NCBI GenBank assembly: GCA_035290625.1
Contig: DATDTY010000028.1
Location: forward strand, 1 to 34,494
Reading direction: 5' to 3'
Length of the DNA: 34,494 nucleotides
DNA from: Candidatus Nanoarchaeia archaeon
Lineage (GTDB): Archaea > Nanobdellota > Nanobdellia > Woesearchaeales > DATDTY01
The notes under the pieces are model-generated. The model saw nothing but the letters and a program-made list of their open reading frames with translations. It ran no database searches and had not been told where the DNA came from. Position numbers and translations under genes: made by a program. The first letter of the stretch is position 1. Each line of letters opens with the position of its first letter. Below, piece after piece: positions 1 through 7,246 of the stretch.

Positions 1-1
1 T

Positions 2-472
2 TTAAGCGATGAGGAAGCATTGCGCATTTCCGGGCTGAGAGAAGAGGACTTTGAAAAGATCGGTCCATTCGCATTATCTGTGGATAATCTTATCACCCAA
101 CGCGCAGAGGAAGTTGGACTTGGCCCCCATTGGGATGGAAAGATTGAGTTGGTATGGTTCAATTGCCTGGTGCTTGCTGATGTTGCAGGAACATTGGATG
201 AGGACCGCTTCGGCCAGGATCTTAGCAAGGAATTCTTACGCCAATGGTACGACCAAAACCAGCCAGAATTCCACAAAGCTTGTGATGAATGGAAGAAAAT
301 AGGAGATGGCTGGCAGGGGCGCTGCCCTGTTAAACCAGTTCAGCTTCCTGAAGATATTGTAAAGTTAGTCAGCGATATGTACATGGCTGCTGCAAACGCA
401 TGGGTTGGGAGGGGGATATTCGAAGCTCCTGATTTAAGCGATGTAATACTCGCTATGCAGAATAGTGTTTAG
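2..472 (+). CDS. purC: SAICAR synthetase PurC, C-terminal part (gene runs off the left edge)
   Basis: The reading frame is open from base 2 and ends with TAG at 470-472, so the gene begins outside the window; the TTG near base 20 is internal. The visible 156 residues match the C-terminal half of phosphoribosylaminoimidazole-succinocarboxamide synthase: DGKIELVWF, the LADVAGTLDEDRF strand that precedes the active-site region, SKEFLRQWY, and a tail with PVKPVQLPEDIV and AANAWVGRGIF. The enzyme joins aspartate to CAIR in the cytoplasm, using ATP, in purine synthesis. The next gene, 51 bp downstream on the same strand, encodes adenylosuccinate lyase, which acts on the SAICAR product, and this supports the call. 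The N-terminal ATP-binding half cannot be checked here. Confidence 0.8.
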   Translation, partial: LSDEEALRISGLREEDFEKIGPFALSVDNLITQRAEEVGLGPHWDGKIELVWFNCLVLADVAGTLDEDRFGQDLSKEFLRQWYDQNQPEFHKACDEWKKIGDGWQGRCPVKPVQLPEDIVKLVSDMYMAAANAWVGRGIFEAPDLSDVILAMQNSV

Positions 473-523
473 GAAACGAGCAGGTTGCGGCAGAGCTGCA
501 AAAATGGTTGAGAGAGGATAGAG

Positions 524-2002
524 ATGGAAGACGACCTTATCAAAAAAATTTTGGAAAATCTTGGAGCGCGGGGCATCCCTAAAAAATTCGACGTCCCTGA
601 GGTTGATTCTCAAGAATTGGCAGCAGGGAGGTATGGGACAGAGGAGATGTGCGGAGTTTTTAATTCAACTTCGACTGTTCAGGGGATACTTGATCAAGTT
701 GCTCTTTCTACAAAAGTAGTAAGCAAGAATTATCCAGAGATAACCCCTGAAGAGAATGCTCAAAGAATTGCAGAGAAAGCGACCATTGGGTTTGTTAGTC
801 CTGAAGCTGCGCATCAAGAGGAAGCAACGACGCATCATGATGTTATTGCAGTTACAAATATCCTGAGTAAACAGCTTTTGCCTGAAGATAAGCCTCATGT
901 AGGCAGGTTTAAGACCAGCGCCGATAGCACAGAAACCGCGAAGGGATCAAGTTTGAAGACAAGTTTGGATGTGTACATACCACGGCTCGAGGATCTCAGA
1001 GACATTTTGATTGAAAAGGCAGTTGAAGGGAGGGATATCATTACAATGGCGCAGAGCCATGAGCTTGATGCTGTTGCTGAGTCCTTTGGAAAGGTATTCG
1101 TACATTTTGCTGAGAGGATTCAGTTTAGGGTAGATACTTTGGCTTATCATTATAAAAATTCTTTATTTGGAAAGTGGTCTGATGCAACAGGCAGCTATCA
1201 CAACACCGTTGCCACAGGAGTTGATGGGAGGAAACTGGAATCAGACCTTATGGAGAGGTTAGGCCTTCGCAGTATGATTGCCGCAAGCCAAACCCCTCCT
1301 CGCGAAGCTTTGTGTGATATTGGCTCAGCTGTTGCTATATCAATGGCAACACTAGCTTCAATCGCAAGAGAGATTAAAAAACAAAAAAGCGACGATGTTG
1401 ATACGTTATGGGAAGTTGTTGATGAAGGAACAAAGGGCTCCAGCGCTATGCCCCACAAAGACATAAAGGGAGGGAATCCATCAATGGAAGAAAGAATCCG
1501 ATCGTTGAGTCATATGGCTTCTGGGTACACAGCAACTCTGTATGCGACAGCAGATATGGCTTATGCCAGGGACTTAGAGGGATCTGCTTCAGATAGGATT
1601 GTACTTGGCGATCTGTTTAAAATAGCTGATTATGCAGCTAAGCTCACAGCTAACATTTTGCTTCGATTAACACCTCATGAAGAAAGGATTCGTGAACGAA
1701 TAGAGAGAACGCAGGGGGTTACAACTGCTTCAAGAGTCGTTGCATATCTCACTGACCCCCGGCTTACAGAGAACCCTCTGAGCAGGAGAGAGGCGCATGA
1801 TCTTATTGGCAAGCTTGCAAAAAAGGCATATACTGACAAGGTACCATTTTACAATATTCTTCTCGCATCTGAAGATGCCCTCTCTCGACTTGGTCAAGAA
1901 ACCATAAAAGAGATTTCAAATCCCCTGGCATATATTGGAGAATCAAAACAGCAGGTTTTGGATGTTGCTAAGGCGTATTACGGTAAGAGGACATTAGGAT
2001 AA
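524..2002 (+). CDS. purB: adenylosuccinate lyase PurB
   Basis: 492 residues of the fumarase/aspartase superfamily. The enzyme cleaves SAICAR to AICAR plus fumarate and adenylosuccinate to AMP plus fumarate. The superfamily signature is present as KGSSAMPHK followed by GNPSMEERI, but with about four extra residues (DIKG) between MPHK and the NP compared with the usual MPHKxNP. The motif that normally reads THGQPAxPTTFG appears as SHELDAVAESFG: the active-site His is kept but the neighbours are unusual. WSDATGSYHNTVATG fits the substrate-loop strand. purC lies directly upstream, so the two probably form one operon; purB ends 5 bp from the convergent ATPase gene. The odd signature suggests a divergent PurB subfamily. 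A related lyase is possible, but the purC neighbour makes PurB most likely. Confidence 0.87.
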   Translation: MEDDLIKKILENLGARGIPKKFDVPEVDSQELAAGRYGTEEMCGVFNSTSTVQGILDQVALSTKVVSKNYPEITPEENAQRIAEKATIGFVSPEAAHQEEATTHHDVIAVTNILSKQLLPEDKPHVGRFKTSADSTETAKGSSLKTSLDVYIPRLEDLRDILIEKAVEGRDIITMAQSHELDAVAESFGKVFVHFAERIQFRVDTLAYHYKNSLFGKWSDATGSYHNTVATGVDGRKLESDLMERLGLRSMIAASQTPPREALCDIGSAVAISMATLASIAREIKKQKSDDVDTLWEVVDEGTKGSSAMPHKDIKGGNPSMEERIRSLSHMASGYTATLYATADMAYARDLEGSASDRIVLGDLFKIADYAAKLTANILLRLTPHEERIRERIERTQGVTTASRVVAYLTDPRLTENPLSRREAHDLIGKLAKKAYTDKVPFYNILLASEDALSRLGQETIKEISNPLAYIGESKQQVLDVAKAYYGKRTLG

Positions 2003-2007
2003 AATAG

Positions 2008-3546
2008 TTATTGAAGATTCACCCCCTCAAACCTCCTCTCAACCTTTTCCTTTCTCCCCTCTTCCAGTGTTTTCCTGACAACATCATCAAAGAAAGGGAT
2101 CTTTATCGGATATGCAAATGCTGCAAAGTTAGAGGAGACAATCGCCTCTCCTTTATCCAGGGAAGCTATGTTCCTGTCATCATCTGAAAGGTCCTGTGAT
2201 GCAGAATCAATGATAGCCTGCCTCTCAGGCTTCATCTCGGTGCCAAGGATAATCTTCGTGTTCATGTTTGCAAGGATGTCTCTCGGAATCAAAGAGGGAA
2301 GTTGTGTAATTGCTGTCAAGCCAACCTTGAATTTCCTTCCTTCCCTTGCAATCGTTGAGAATATGTTGTGGCCCTTTTCCAGGATCTCCTTTCCTAAAAC
2401 CCTTGGAGCCTCCTCCAGGACAACTGATACAACAGGTTTTTCATTTAATAGCCCATTCATTTTGTGCCATCTGTAAGCATTGAAGATCTCGGTCGCAGCA
2501 AGTGATCCAACCAGGAGCTCAACCTGGCCGGAAAAGCTGGAGGTGTCAATAATCACAGTCTTTCCTCTCTCGCATTCCCTGGCAATGTCAGCTATCGTTG
2601 TCTCTCCTGAAGATAATGAAAAGACCCCTTTGGTGAAGACTTGGTTATTTGCTATCTGGATGTCCAAGATCCAGAGAAGGGTTCTTCTGATGACTGCAAG
2701 GGTATCGTCCCGAAACTGGGCTTTTTCCAGTGGCTTCTCAAGGATGATGGACTCGATCCAAGCATCGCCATACTGTTTATGATAGAGGTTTAAAGCCTGG
2801 CGTTGGGGATCTGAGAAGTCAACAACTCCGTTGAAATGATGAGGCCTCAGAGTTTTCAGATTGACAATCAAAGACCTGCATCCCGGAGGGGGGTTCTTTG
2901 CGGTGTAGTAGACGACCCTCTCTTTTTGAGGATGATCCTTTAAGCCGAGCTTGTTTCTTCCATAGTATTCATCATGAGGGTCCAAGACAAGAAAGCCGCA
3001 GTATTCCTTGTCAACAGTGTTCCAGAGCATATTGGAGACAAAAACACTCTTTCCTCTTCCGGTCGTTCCGGGGATTAGGATATGGTGGGAAAACACCTGA
3101 TCTCCCGGAAGGAAGATATCTGCATCAATAATTTTTGATCCTGAGCGGAGCTTTCCGATGAATAATGGGTTTTGGGGTGTGTTGAGGAATGCGAGATCCT
3201 CTTTTTTTATGTCCCTTATGATGGAGAACATCGAAGGGATATTTTTTGACAATTGGGCTTTGCTTCCCTTCAAAGTTATGAGATTCTTCATCCTTGCAAT
3301 AGTGTAGTTTCTCAGCTCAGGCTCCATTAAATTGATGTCAATGTCCTGCTCAAGGTTCATGCCTGAGATCAGCTCCCTGTTTGCTTGGGAAATCTGAGAG
3401 CCATAGACAAGGTCAAAAGCCTGCATCAGAATCTTTGTTTCAGCAGATTCGGCAATCAAAAGCTCTCCAAGCTCAATCTCCTCTGTTGACTTCTTCCTCA
3501 CCAGAATGTTGCCGAACTCCCCTGCAATCACAAGCCCTTTGGTCAT
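2008..3546 (-). CDS. HerA-like (DUF87) hexameric ATPase
   Basis: 512 residues, close to the usual HerA length. The N-terminal ~130 residues are a beta-rich segment fitting the HAS-barrel domain. The Walker A motif PGTTGRGKS is near residue 180 and the Walker B strand is [14 protein letters not shown] (EE as catalytic acid). The motor C-terminal part [25 protein letters not shown], here split as [11 protein letters not shown] and [13 protein letters not shown], is typical of HerA/FtsK-family DNA translocases, including the conserved TQ. HerA usually works with the nuclease NurA in DNA end resection, but no nurA is visible here, so this could be a HerA paralogue with another role. ATG at 3546 is supported by a TATA element 27 nt upstream. 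The gene converges on purB with a 5-bp gap. Confidence 0.85.
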   Translation of the reverse strand: MTKGLVIAGEFGNILVRKKSTEEIELGELLIAESAETKILMQAFDLVYGSQISQANRELISGMNLEQDIDINLMEPELRNYTIARMKNLITLKGSKAQLSKNIPSMFSIIRDIKKEDLAFLNTPQNPLFIGKLRSGSKIIDADIFLPGDQVFSHHILIPGTTGRGKSVFVSNMLWNTVDKEYCGFLVLDPHDEYYGRNKLGLKDHPQKERVVYYTAKNPPPGCRSLIVNLKTLRPHHFNGVVDFSDPQRQALNLYHKQYGDAWIESIILEKPLEKAQFRDDTLAVIRRTLLWILDIQIANNQVFTKGVFSLSSGETTIADIARECERGKTVIIDTSSFSGQVELLVGSLAATEIFNAYRWHKMNGLLNEKPVVSVVLEEAPRVLGKEILEKGHNIFSTIAREGRKFKVGLTAITQLPSLIPRDILANMNTKIILGTEMKPERQAIIDSASQDLSDDDRNIASLDKGEAIVSSNFAAFAYPIKIPFFDDVVRKTLEEGRKEKVERRFEGVNLQ

Positions 3547-3567
3547 GAAAGGGGAGGTTGTTTGGAG

Positions 3568-3578
3568 TTATTTAAAGG
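3568..3578 (-). promoter_or_regulatory. TATA element of the HerA-like gene
   Basis: On the minus strand this reads CCTTTAAATAA. Its centre lies about 27 nt before the ATG at 3546, the distance expected when transcription starts at or next to the start codon (leaderless mRNA). Confidence 0.6.
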
Positions 3579-3718
3579 TTGTTATGACATAATTTTAACA
3601 ACCGCGTCGTCGGTGAACGCCGAGGTTTCCCGATAAGTTTAGAAGAATTCCTTTCCAAAATCAGATTCGTAGGTGCTCACAGACTTTTGATGTTCATGCG
3701 CGTAGATTTTAGTAATAA

Positions 3719-3878
3719 CGAAAACCGCACTAATCCCCGACCTAAAGGTTGGGGTTTTTGATCGTGCGGTTTTCGGGACAGGAAAATTGAAAAGCAATTT
3801 TCCGTCCCAAAAATCCTCGGATTTTTGTGGATTGAAAATTCGGGCTAAAGCCCGCGTCTTAAACCCCGAATTTTCAAT
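3719..3878. repeat. cluster of nested perfect inverted repeats, possible IS200/IS605-like end or MITE remnant
   Basis: Within the 341-bp gap 3547-3887 there are at least five stem-loops in 160 bp. CGAAAACCGCAC (3719-3730) pairs perfectly with 3764-3775 and encloses CCCCGACC-TAAA-GGTTGGGG (3735-3754). GGAAAATTG (3781-3789) pairs with 3795-3803, flanked by GGGAC (3775-3779) and GTCCC (3804-3808). AAAAATCC (3809-3816) pairs with 3819-3826. ATTGAAAATTCGGG (3831-3844) pairs perfectly with 3865-3878 and encloses CGGGC-TAAA-GCCCG (3841-3854). Short hairpins with a TAAA loop recall the subterminal hairpins of IS200/IS605-type elements, but no tnpA or tnpB is present. The rest of the gap (3579-3718) shows no gene. 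Confidence 0.55.
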
Positions 3879-3887
3879 AAATGTTTT

Positions 3888-4217
3888 CTAGCCAGGCGCC
3901 TTTTTAGGGATATGCTCCAGTAATTTATCTAGTCTTAATCTCCGGTACAAACTGGGATTTTTAGTCACTAATTGGCCTCTTGTTAGGCCAGGATAATGTT
4001 TTTGGTAATATGCAATAGGATCATCCCCAAATCTGCTGTTTGCAAGCGGAACATTGTCTAGTAACCCACGTATCCTCAAGGTTTCATATAAACTCTGATC
4101 GCGCAGCCGTACTTGGCCTCTTGTCAAGCCTTTGTAATGATCCATATAGAATTGGACTGGATCAATTGTTGCGGCAATGTGTTTGTTCCACTTTATTGTT
4201 TCTTCAAGGGATGCCAT
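3888..4217 (-). CDS. small protein with two tandem copies of a GLTRGQ/SLYxxLR motif
   Basis: 109 residues from ATG 4217. A longer in-frame reading to 4340 exists, but a strong TATA element lies 27 nt before 4217, so that start is chosen. After a short basic head the protein is two copies of one unit: DPVQFYMDHYKGLTRGQ then SLYETLRIRGLLDNVP, and DPIAYYQKHYPGLTRGQ then SLYRRLRLDKLLEHIP. The helical pattern with GLTRGQ before SLYxxLR resembles small helix-turn-helix repeats, so nucleic-acid binding is a reasonable guess, not shown. No family is recognised with certainty. It sits alone, divergent from arsR and next to the palindrome cluster. Confidence 0.6.
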   Translation of the reverse strand: MASLEETIKWNKHIAATIDPVQFYMDHYKGLTRGQVRLRDQSLYETLRIRGLLDNVPLANSRFGDDPIAYYQKHYPGLTRGQLVTKNPSLYRRLRLDKLLEHIPKKAPG

Positions 4218-4237
4218 AGAAAGATGGAATTGAGATG

Positions 4238-4249
4238 TATTTATAAATA
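4238..4249 (-). promoter_or_regulatory. TATA element of the tandem-motif gene
   Basis: TATTTATAAATA, self-complementary, centred 27 nt before the ATG at 4217. It decides the start of that gene; the longer frame to 4340 would read through it. Confidence 0.65.
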
Positions 4250-4365
4250 AAATGGTCAAAAAATTAAAACTGCCCATAAGCTGCGTTAAGATGGCCATGC
4301 CGAGCTTTGCCTGCCTTTGAAGCACTTCGTATTCTCGCATCCGGTCCGTTTTTTTGACCGAAAGG

Positions 4366-4377
4366 TATTTAAATATA
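4366..4377 (+). promoter_or_regulatory. BRE/TATA promoter of the arsR operon
   Basis: TATTTAAATATA centred 27 nt before the arsR ATG at 4399, preceded by a purine-rich BRE-like CCGAAAGG at 4358-4365. Confidence 0.65.
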
Positions 4378-4392
4378 AGAATATTCTAATAT
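4373..4392. promoter_or_regulatory. candidate ArsR operator, 20-bp palindrome
   Basis: The perfect core AGAATATTCT (4378-4387) is flanked by ATAT on each outer side with one mismatched pair, giving a 20-bp near-palindrome. It overlaps the downstream edge of the TATA box and the expected transcription start, so a bound dimer would block the promoter. Autorepression by the adjacent ArsR protein is inferred from position. Confidence 0.45.
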
Positions 4393-4398
4393 GTTGTT

Positions 4399-4713
4399 AT
4401 GAGGGAATTGTATAGCATTCATGCTGAGATGTGCAAGGTTTTTTCAAATTCAACGAGATTGGAGATCCTGAACCTATTGAGAGATAAAGAACGTTCAGTC
4501 ACTGAGCTGATAGAAAAGACAAAGTTAAGCCAGGCAAATATTTCTCAGCATTTGTCTATTATGAAGTCTAAAGGCATTGTGGCATCAAGCAGGAAAGGCA
4601 AGAACATCTATTACAAACTTACAAATCCGAAAATCATTAAGGCATTTGATATCATAAGAGAAGTTTTGACTGAAAGGTTAAGGCAGAATGGAAAAATTGT
4701 TAGAGGTTTATAG
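4399..4713 (+). CDS. ArsR-family winged-helix transcriptional regulator
   Basis: 104 residues. The fold is clear: NSTRLEILNLLRDKERSVTEL, split here as NSTRLEILNLL and RDKERSVTEL, then the recognition region LSQANISQHLSIMKSKGIV and the wing SSRKGKNIYYKLTN. ArsR proteins are small dimeric repressors released by metals or other signals. The classic metal-binding cysteine box in helix 3 is missing; the only Cys is at position 12, so it may sense something else or act with a partner. It is the first gene of a same-strand unit reaching to 7573 and ends 1 bp before the next likely start. A palindrome over its own promoter suggests autoregulation. Confidence 0.9.
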   Translation: MRELYSIHAEMCKVFSNSTRLEILNLLRDKERSVTELIEKTKLSQANISQHLSIMKSKGIVASSRKGKNIYYKLTNPKIIKAFDIIREVLTERLRQNGKIVRGL

Positions 4714-4714
4714 G

Positions 4715-5215
4715 ATGAAAAAAATCAATGTAACGAAATTAGATAAGGTAACCAAGATATTGCTGATTTTATTAGTTGGCGTTGTTTTCTATTTTGCTGC
4801 ATTCTTTATAGTAACGCCATTTTTCGCTACAGGGCCTGCCCCAGCGATGGGCATGATGGGCCAAATGATGGGCTCTGGCATAATGAATTTCTCTAGTAGC
4901 AGCTCTGCTAGTATGAATTTAATTTCATTGATTGCTGCAATTGTTGCTGCGCTTGTTGTTTCTTTTTATTTATTTAAGCATGACGCTAAAGAGCAGGAGT
5001 ATAGTATCATAAAAAGGGCTTTATCTGAAGATGAAAACGCGATCTTAGACGTTATAAAAAAAGCAGGTGAAATAACCCAGGACTCGTTAAGGTTTAGATT
5101 AAATTGGAGCAAAGCAAAAGTTTCAACAATACTGACTAATCTGGACAAAATAGGGTTAATCCAAAGAGAACGGATAGGAAAAACGTACAAGGTATATTTA
5201 CAGAAGCAAGAATAA
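4715..5215 (+). CDS. membrane-anchored winged-helix regulator with Met-rich external loop
   Basis: 166 residues from ATG 4715, 1 bp after the arsR stop, with GAGG about 10 nt upstream; an in-frame ATG at 4688 overlapping arsR is the alternative. Membrane segments lie at about 14-37 and 69-87. Between them is a loop (about 40-66) holding GMMGQMMGSGIMN and a serine run. Residues 103-163 form a cytoplasmic winged helix: DENAILDVIKKAGEITQDSL, then LNWSKAKVSTILTNLDKIG and a wing ending TYKVYL. The architecture suggests a one-component sensor in which an outer Met cluster binds a soft metal such as Cu(I) or Ag(I) and the inner domain binds DNA. This is inference from domain layout; I recognise no named family. 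Confidence 0.75.
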   Translation: MKKINVTKLDKVTKILLILLVGVVFYFAAFFIVTPFFATGPAPAMGMMGQMMGSGIMNFSSSSSASMNLISLIAAIVAALVVSFYLFKHDAKEQEYSIIKRALSEDENAILDVIKKAGEITQDSLRFRLNWSKAKVSTILTNLDKIGLIQRERIGKTYKVYLQKQE

Positions 5216-5237
5216 TGGTTTAAAACGGTTTAAGCGG

Positions 5238-5259
5238 CAAAGTAATTATAATTGCTTTG
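5238..5259. promoter_or_regulatory. 22-bp palindromic operator over an internal promoter
   Basis: Outer arms CAAAG and CTTTG enclose an AT core with AATTATAATT (5243-5252); the whole 22 bp is self-complementary except for one base pair. The core doubles as a TATA-like element about 36 nt before the ATG at 5284. This is the only sizeable gap (68 bp) in the operon, so the Met-rich genes can probably be controlled separately, for instance by the membrane winged-helix protein encoded just upstream. Confidence 0.5.
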
Positions 5260-5283
5260 GTATCTAATTTATGGTGATACAAC

Positions 5284-5919
5284 ATGAAAACAGTAATATT
5301 AGCTTTGGGAATGCTGCTGCTGAGCATAGTCTTAGTATCAGCTGATGGAGATCATCAAAGTGAATTTGAAGAAGGGAAAAAACTTGTTGATAGTGGAATG
5401 AGTTGTGATAACTTAACAGATGAACAGCTTGAAGCTATTGGAGAGTATTACATGGAACAAATGCATCCTGGCGAAGCCCATGAGCTGATGGATGAGATGA
5501 TGGGTGGAGAAGGTTCTGAAAATTTAAAGCAGGTGCATATTCAAATGGCTAAAAGGCTTTATTGCAATGAAAATGCCGGCGGAATGATGGGCTCAGGGGG
5601 CATGATGGGAATGATGAATATGATGGGTGGCGGAATGATGGGCCAGGGAACGACGGGTTGGCAGAATCCGCAAACAAACATGATGCAGGGAATGATGGGT
5701 AATTGGGGGTATGGTCTTGGTTATTGGAATTTTTGGGGTATAATCGGGTTATTGGTTTGGATGGGAATAATGGTTTTGATAATCTGGTTTATCTATACAT
5801 TCATAATAAAAAGAGAAGCAGTCCCTGAAATTCCTATTAATGTCTTAAAGAAAAGGTATGCTAAAGGAGAGATAAACAAAAAACAATTTGAGGAAATGAA
5901 AAAGGAGCTAAAGGAGTGA
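5284..5919 (+). CDS. secreted/membrane Met-rich protein with C-terminal SHOCT domain
   Basis: 211 residues with GGTGAT as a ribosome site upstream. Residues 1-20 are a signal peptide ending LVSA before DGD. Residues 30-96 are a helical segment with C41 and C94 and the His/Met-rich stretch EQMHPGEAHELMDEMMGG. Residues 100-140 are very rich in Met and Gly (GGMMGMMNMMGGGMMGQ). A membrane helix spans about 151-175. The end (185-211) is a SHOCT domain, NVLKKRYAKGEINKKQFEEM, which is common at the C-terminus of small membrane proteins. Dense Met clusters outside the cell are known to bind Cu(I)/Ag(I); a metal-binding role is inferred. It follows a palindromic operator and overlaps or abuts the next SHOCT gene. 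Confidence 0.75.
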   Translation: MKTVILALGMLLLSIVLVSADGDHQSEFEEGKKLVDSGMSCDNLTDEQLEAIGEYYMEQMHPGEAHELMDEMMGGEGSENLKQVHIQMAKRLYCNENAGGMMGSGGMMGMMNMMGGGMMGQGTTGWQNPQTNMMQGMMGNWGYGLGYWNFWGIIGLLVWMGIMVLIIWFIYTFIIKREAVPEIPINVLKKRYAKGEINKKQFEEMKKELKE

Positions 5920-5924
5920 TAATC

Positions 5925-6221
5925 ATGGAAAAAGATAAAAACACATTGGTATGGATTTTCATTGCTGTGATTGTTATACTGTTCCTCATAGGAAGTCTTG
6001 GAATGGGCGGGTATGGGATGATGGGCTTTGGCATGGGTTTCGGATTCATCTTTATGCTGATTTTCTGGGGAGTGTTAATATGGCTGGTTGTTGCGCTTAT
6101 CAATGCTGGTCAGGCAGGCAGGAAAGAGGAAGATCCATCAGTCATACTTAAAAAAAGGTATGCTTCTGGGGAAATATCAAAAAAGCAGTATGGGGAAATG
6201 AAAAAAGAACTGTTGCCATGA
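5925..6221 (+). CDS. small membrane protein with SHOCT domain
   Basis: 98 residues from ATG 5925, chosen because AAGGAG at 5911-5916 lies at a good distance; a GTG at 5916 overlapping the previous stop by 4 bp is possible. Two membrane segments (about 8-24 and 39-63) flank a Gly/Met stretch with GMGGYGMMGFGMG. The C-terminus is a SHOCT domain, VILKKRYASGEISKKQYGEM, closely similar to that of the preceding protein. The two are probably related by duplication and may form a complex in the membrane. The stop overlaps the start of the methyltransferase gene (ATGA). Confidence 0.75.
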   Translation: MEKDKNTLVWIFIAVIVILFLIGSLGMGGYGMMGFGMGFGFIFMLIFWGVLIWLVVALINAGQAGRKEEDPSVILKKRYASGEISKKQYGEMKKELLP

Positions 6222-6850
6222 ATAGAACTAGTAAAAGCAGAGAGAAGTATAATCGTCTGGCAAGATTCTATGATTCATATAATAAACTTGCTGAAAGATT
6301 ATGGTTCAGTAAATGGAGGGAAAAGTTTTTCGCTCCGCTAAAAGGAAAGATCCTTGAGGTAGGGATAGGAACAGGAGAAAATATTGGCTATTATGATAAG
6401 AACGCAGAAGTTATAGGAATTGATTTTTCAGAAAAGATGTTAGAGAAGGCCAGAGAAAAGTTAATTAAATCTGGCAAGAAAAACATCACTCTAAAGCAAA
6501 TGGATGCTGAGAATCTTAATTTTAAAGACGATTCGTTTGACTATGTTGTAACAAGCTGTGTTTTTTGCTCGGTTCCTGACCCCATACGAGGCTTAGAGGA
6601 AATAAGGAGAATTCTAAAACCAACAGGCAGACTGATCATGATTGAACATGTGTTAAGCAAAAACCCTGTACTAGCATTGATTGAACACATCCATAATCCC
6701 CTAACAAGGGTTATTATGGGCGTAAACATTAATAGGAACACGAAACAAAATATAATTAATGCTGATATGAAAATCGTAAAAGACCAAAATCTTGCGTTAC
6801 TCGACGTATTTAGGTTATTTATAGCAAGAAAATCATCTAAAGAGGCGTAA
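6218..6850 (+). CDS. class I SAM-dependent methyltransferase (UbiE-like)
   Basis: 210 residues. SAM-binding motif I is ILEVGIGTGENIGYY (about 45-59), followed by the acidic strand VIGIDFSEKMLEKA, motif QMDAENLNFKDDSFDYV and a post-motif ending ILKPTGRLIMIEH. Two cysteines lie in TSCVFCSV (114 and 117), at the end of motif IV. UbiE/COQ5-like methyltransferases act on quinones, lipids or metalloids. Because it sits in an ArsR-led operon, arsenite or another metalloid is a possible substrate, but the three-cysteine pattern of ArsM is not seen, so the substrate is open. It overlaps the previous gene by 4 bp (ATGA), which suggests coupled translation. Confidence 0.85.
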   Translation: MNRTSKSREKYNRLARFYDSYNKLAERLWFSKWREKFFAPLKGKILEVGIGTGENIGYYDKNAEVIGIDFSEKMLEKAREKLIKSGKKNITLKQMDAENLNFKDDSFDYVVTSCVFCSVPDPIRGLEEIRRILKPTGRLIMIEHVLSKNPVLALIEHIHNPLTRVIMGVNINRNTKQNIINADMKIVKDQNLALLDVFRLFIARKSSKEA

Positions 6851-6853
6851 AAT

Positions 6854-7243
6854 ATGAATCCAGAGGATTTTGCATATATTGTTGAAACAGAAAAGAGCTT
6901 TGATGAATCAACTGTTTCAGTTTTGAAAGCAGTTGAGCAGAAAGGTTGGGCTTTGTTTCAGATTTATGATGTAAAAGAGAGGTTAGCGGCAAAGGGGTTT
7001 AAACAAAAGCCATTGAAAATAATTGAGATATGCTCAGGCAAATATGCAAATCAGTTCCTGAATAAGAATAGGTTAATCTCTCTTTGTATGCCTTGCAAAA
7101 TCAATGTGATAGAAGAGAATGGAAAGGTAAAGATTATTGGAATGAAACCGACTATGATATCACAATTTTTCCCAGAAGTTAGCAAAAGAGAAGCTGAGGA
7201 GGTAGAAAGAGAGATTATTGAAATGGTGGATAATGCAAGGTAA
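6854..7243 (+). CDS. DUF302-domain protein
   Basis: 129 residues. The N-terminus FAYIVETEKSFDESTVSVL, a middle stretch KIIEICSGKYANQFL and the later LCMPCKINVIEENGKV match the DUF302 fold: a beta-alpha protein whose family often shows a Cys in the EICxP-like segment and a LLPCxVxVYE-like strand. Here the Cys residues are in EICSG and CMPC. The biochemical role of DUF302 proteins is not settled; in genomes they are often found near sulfur, thiol or metal genes. It begins 3 bp after the methyltransferase stop and is followed by a DsrE-like gene, another sulfur-linked family. No signal peptide is evident, so it is probably cytoplasmic. Confidence 0.8.
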   Translation: MNPEDFAYIVETEKSFDESTVSVLKAVEQKGWALFQIYDVKERLAAKGFKQKPLKIIEICSGKYANQFLNKNRLISLCMPCKINVIEENGKVKIIGMKPTMISQFFPEVSKREAEEVEREIIEMVDNAR

Positions 7244-7246
7244 AGT

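Noticed and set aside
6218..6850. ArsM arsenite methyltransferase
   Set aside because: Context fits, but the conserved ArsM cysteine triad is missing; only a CVFC pair is seen.
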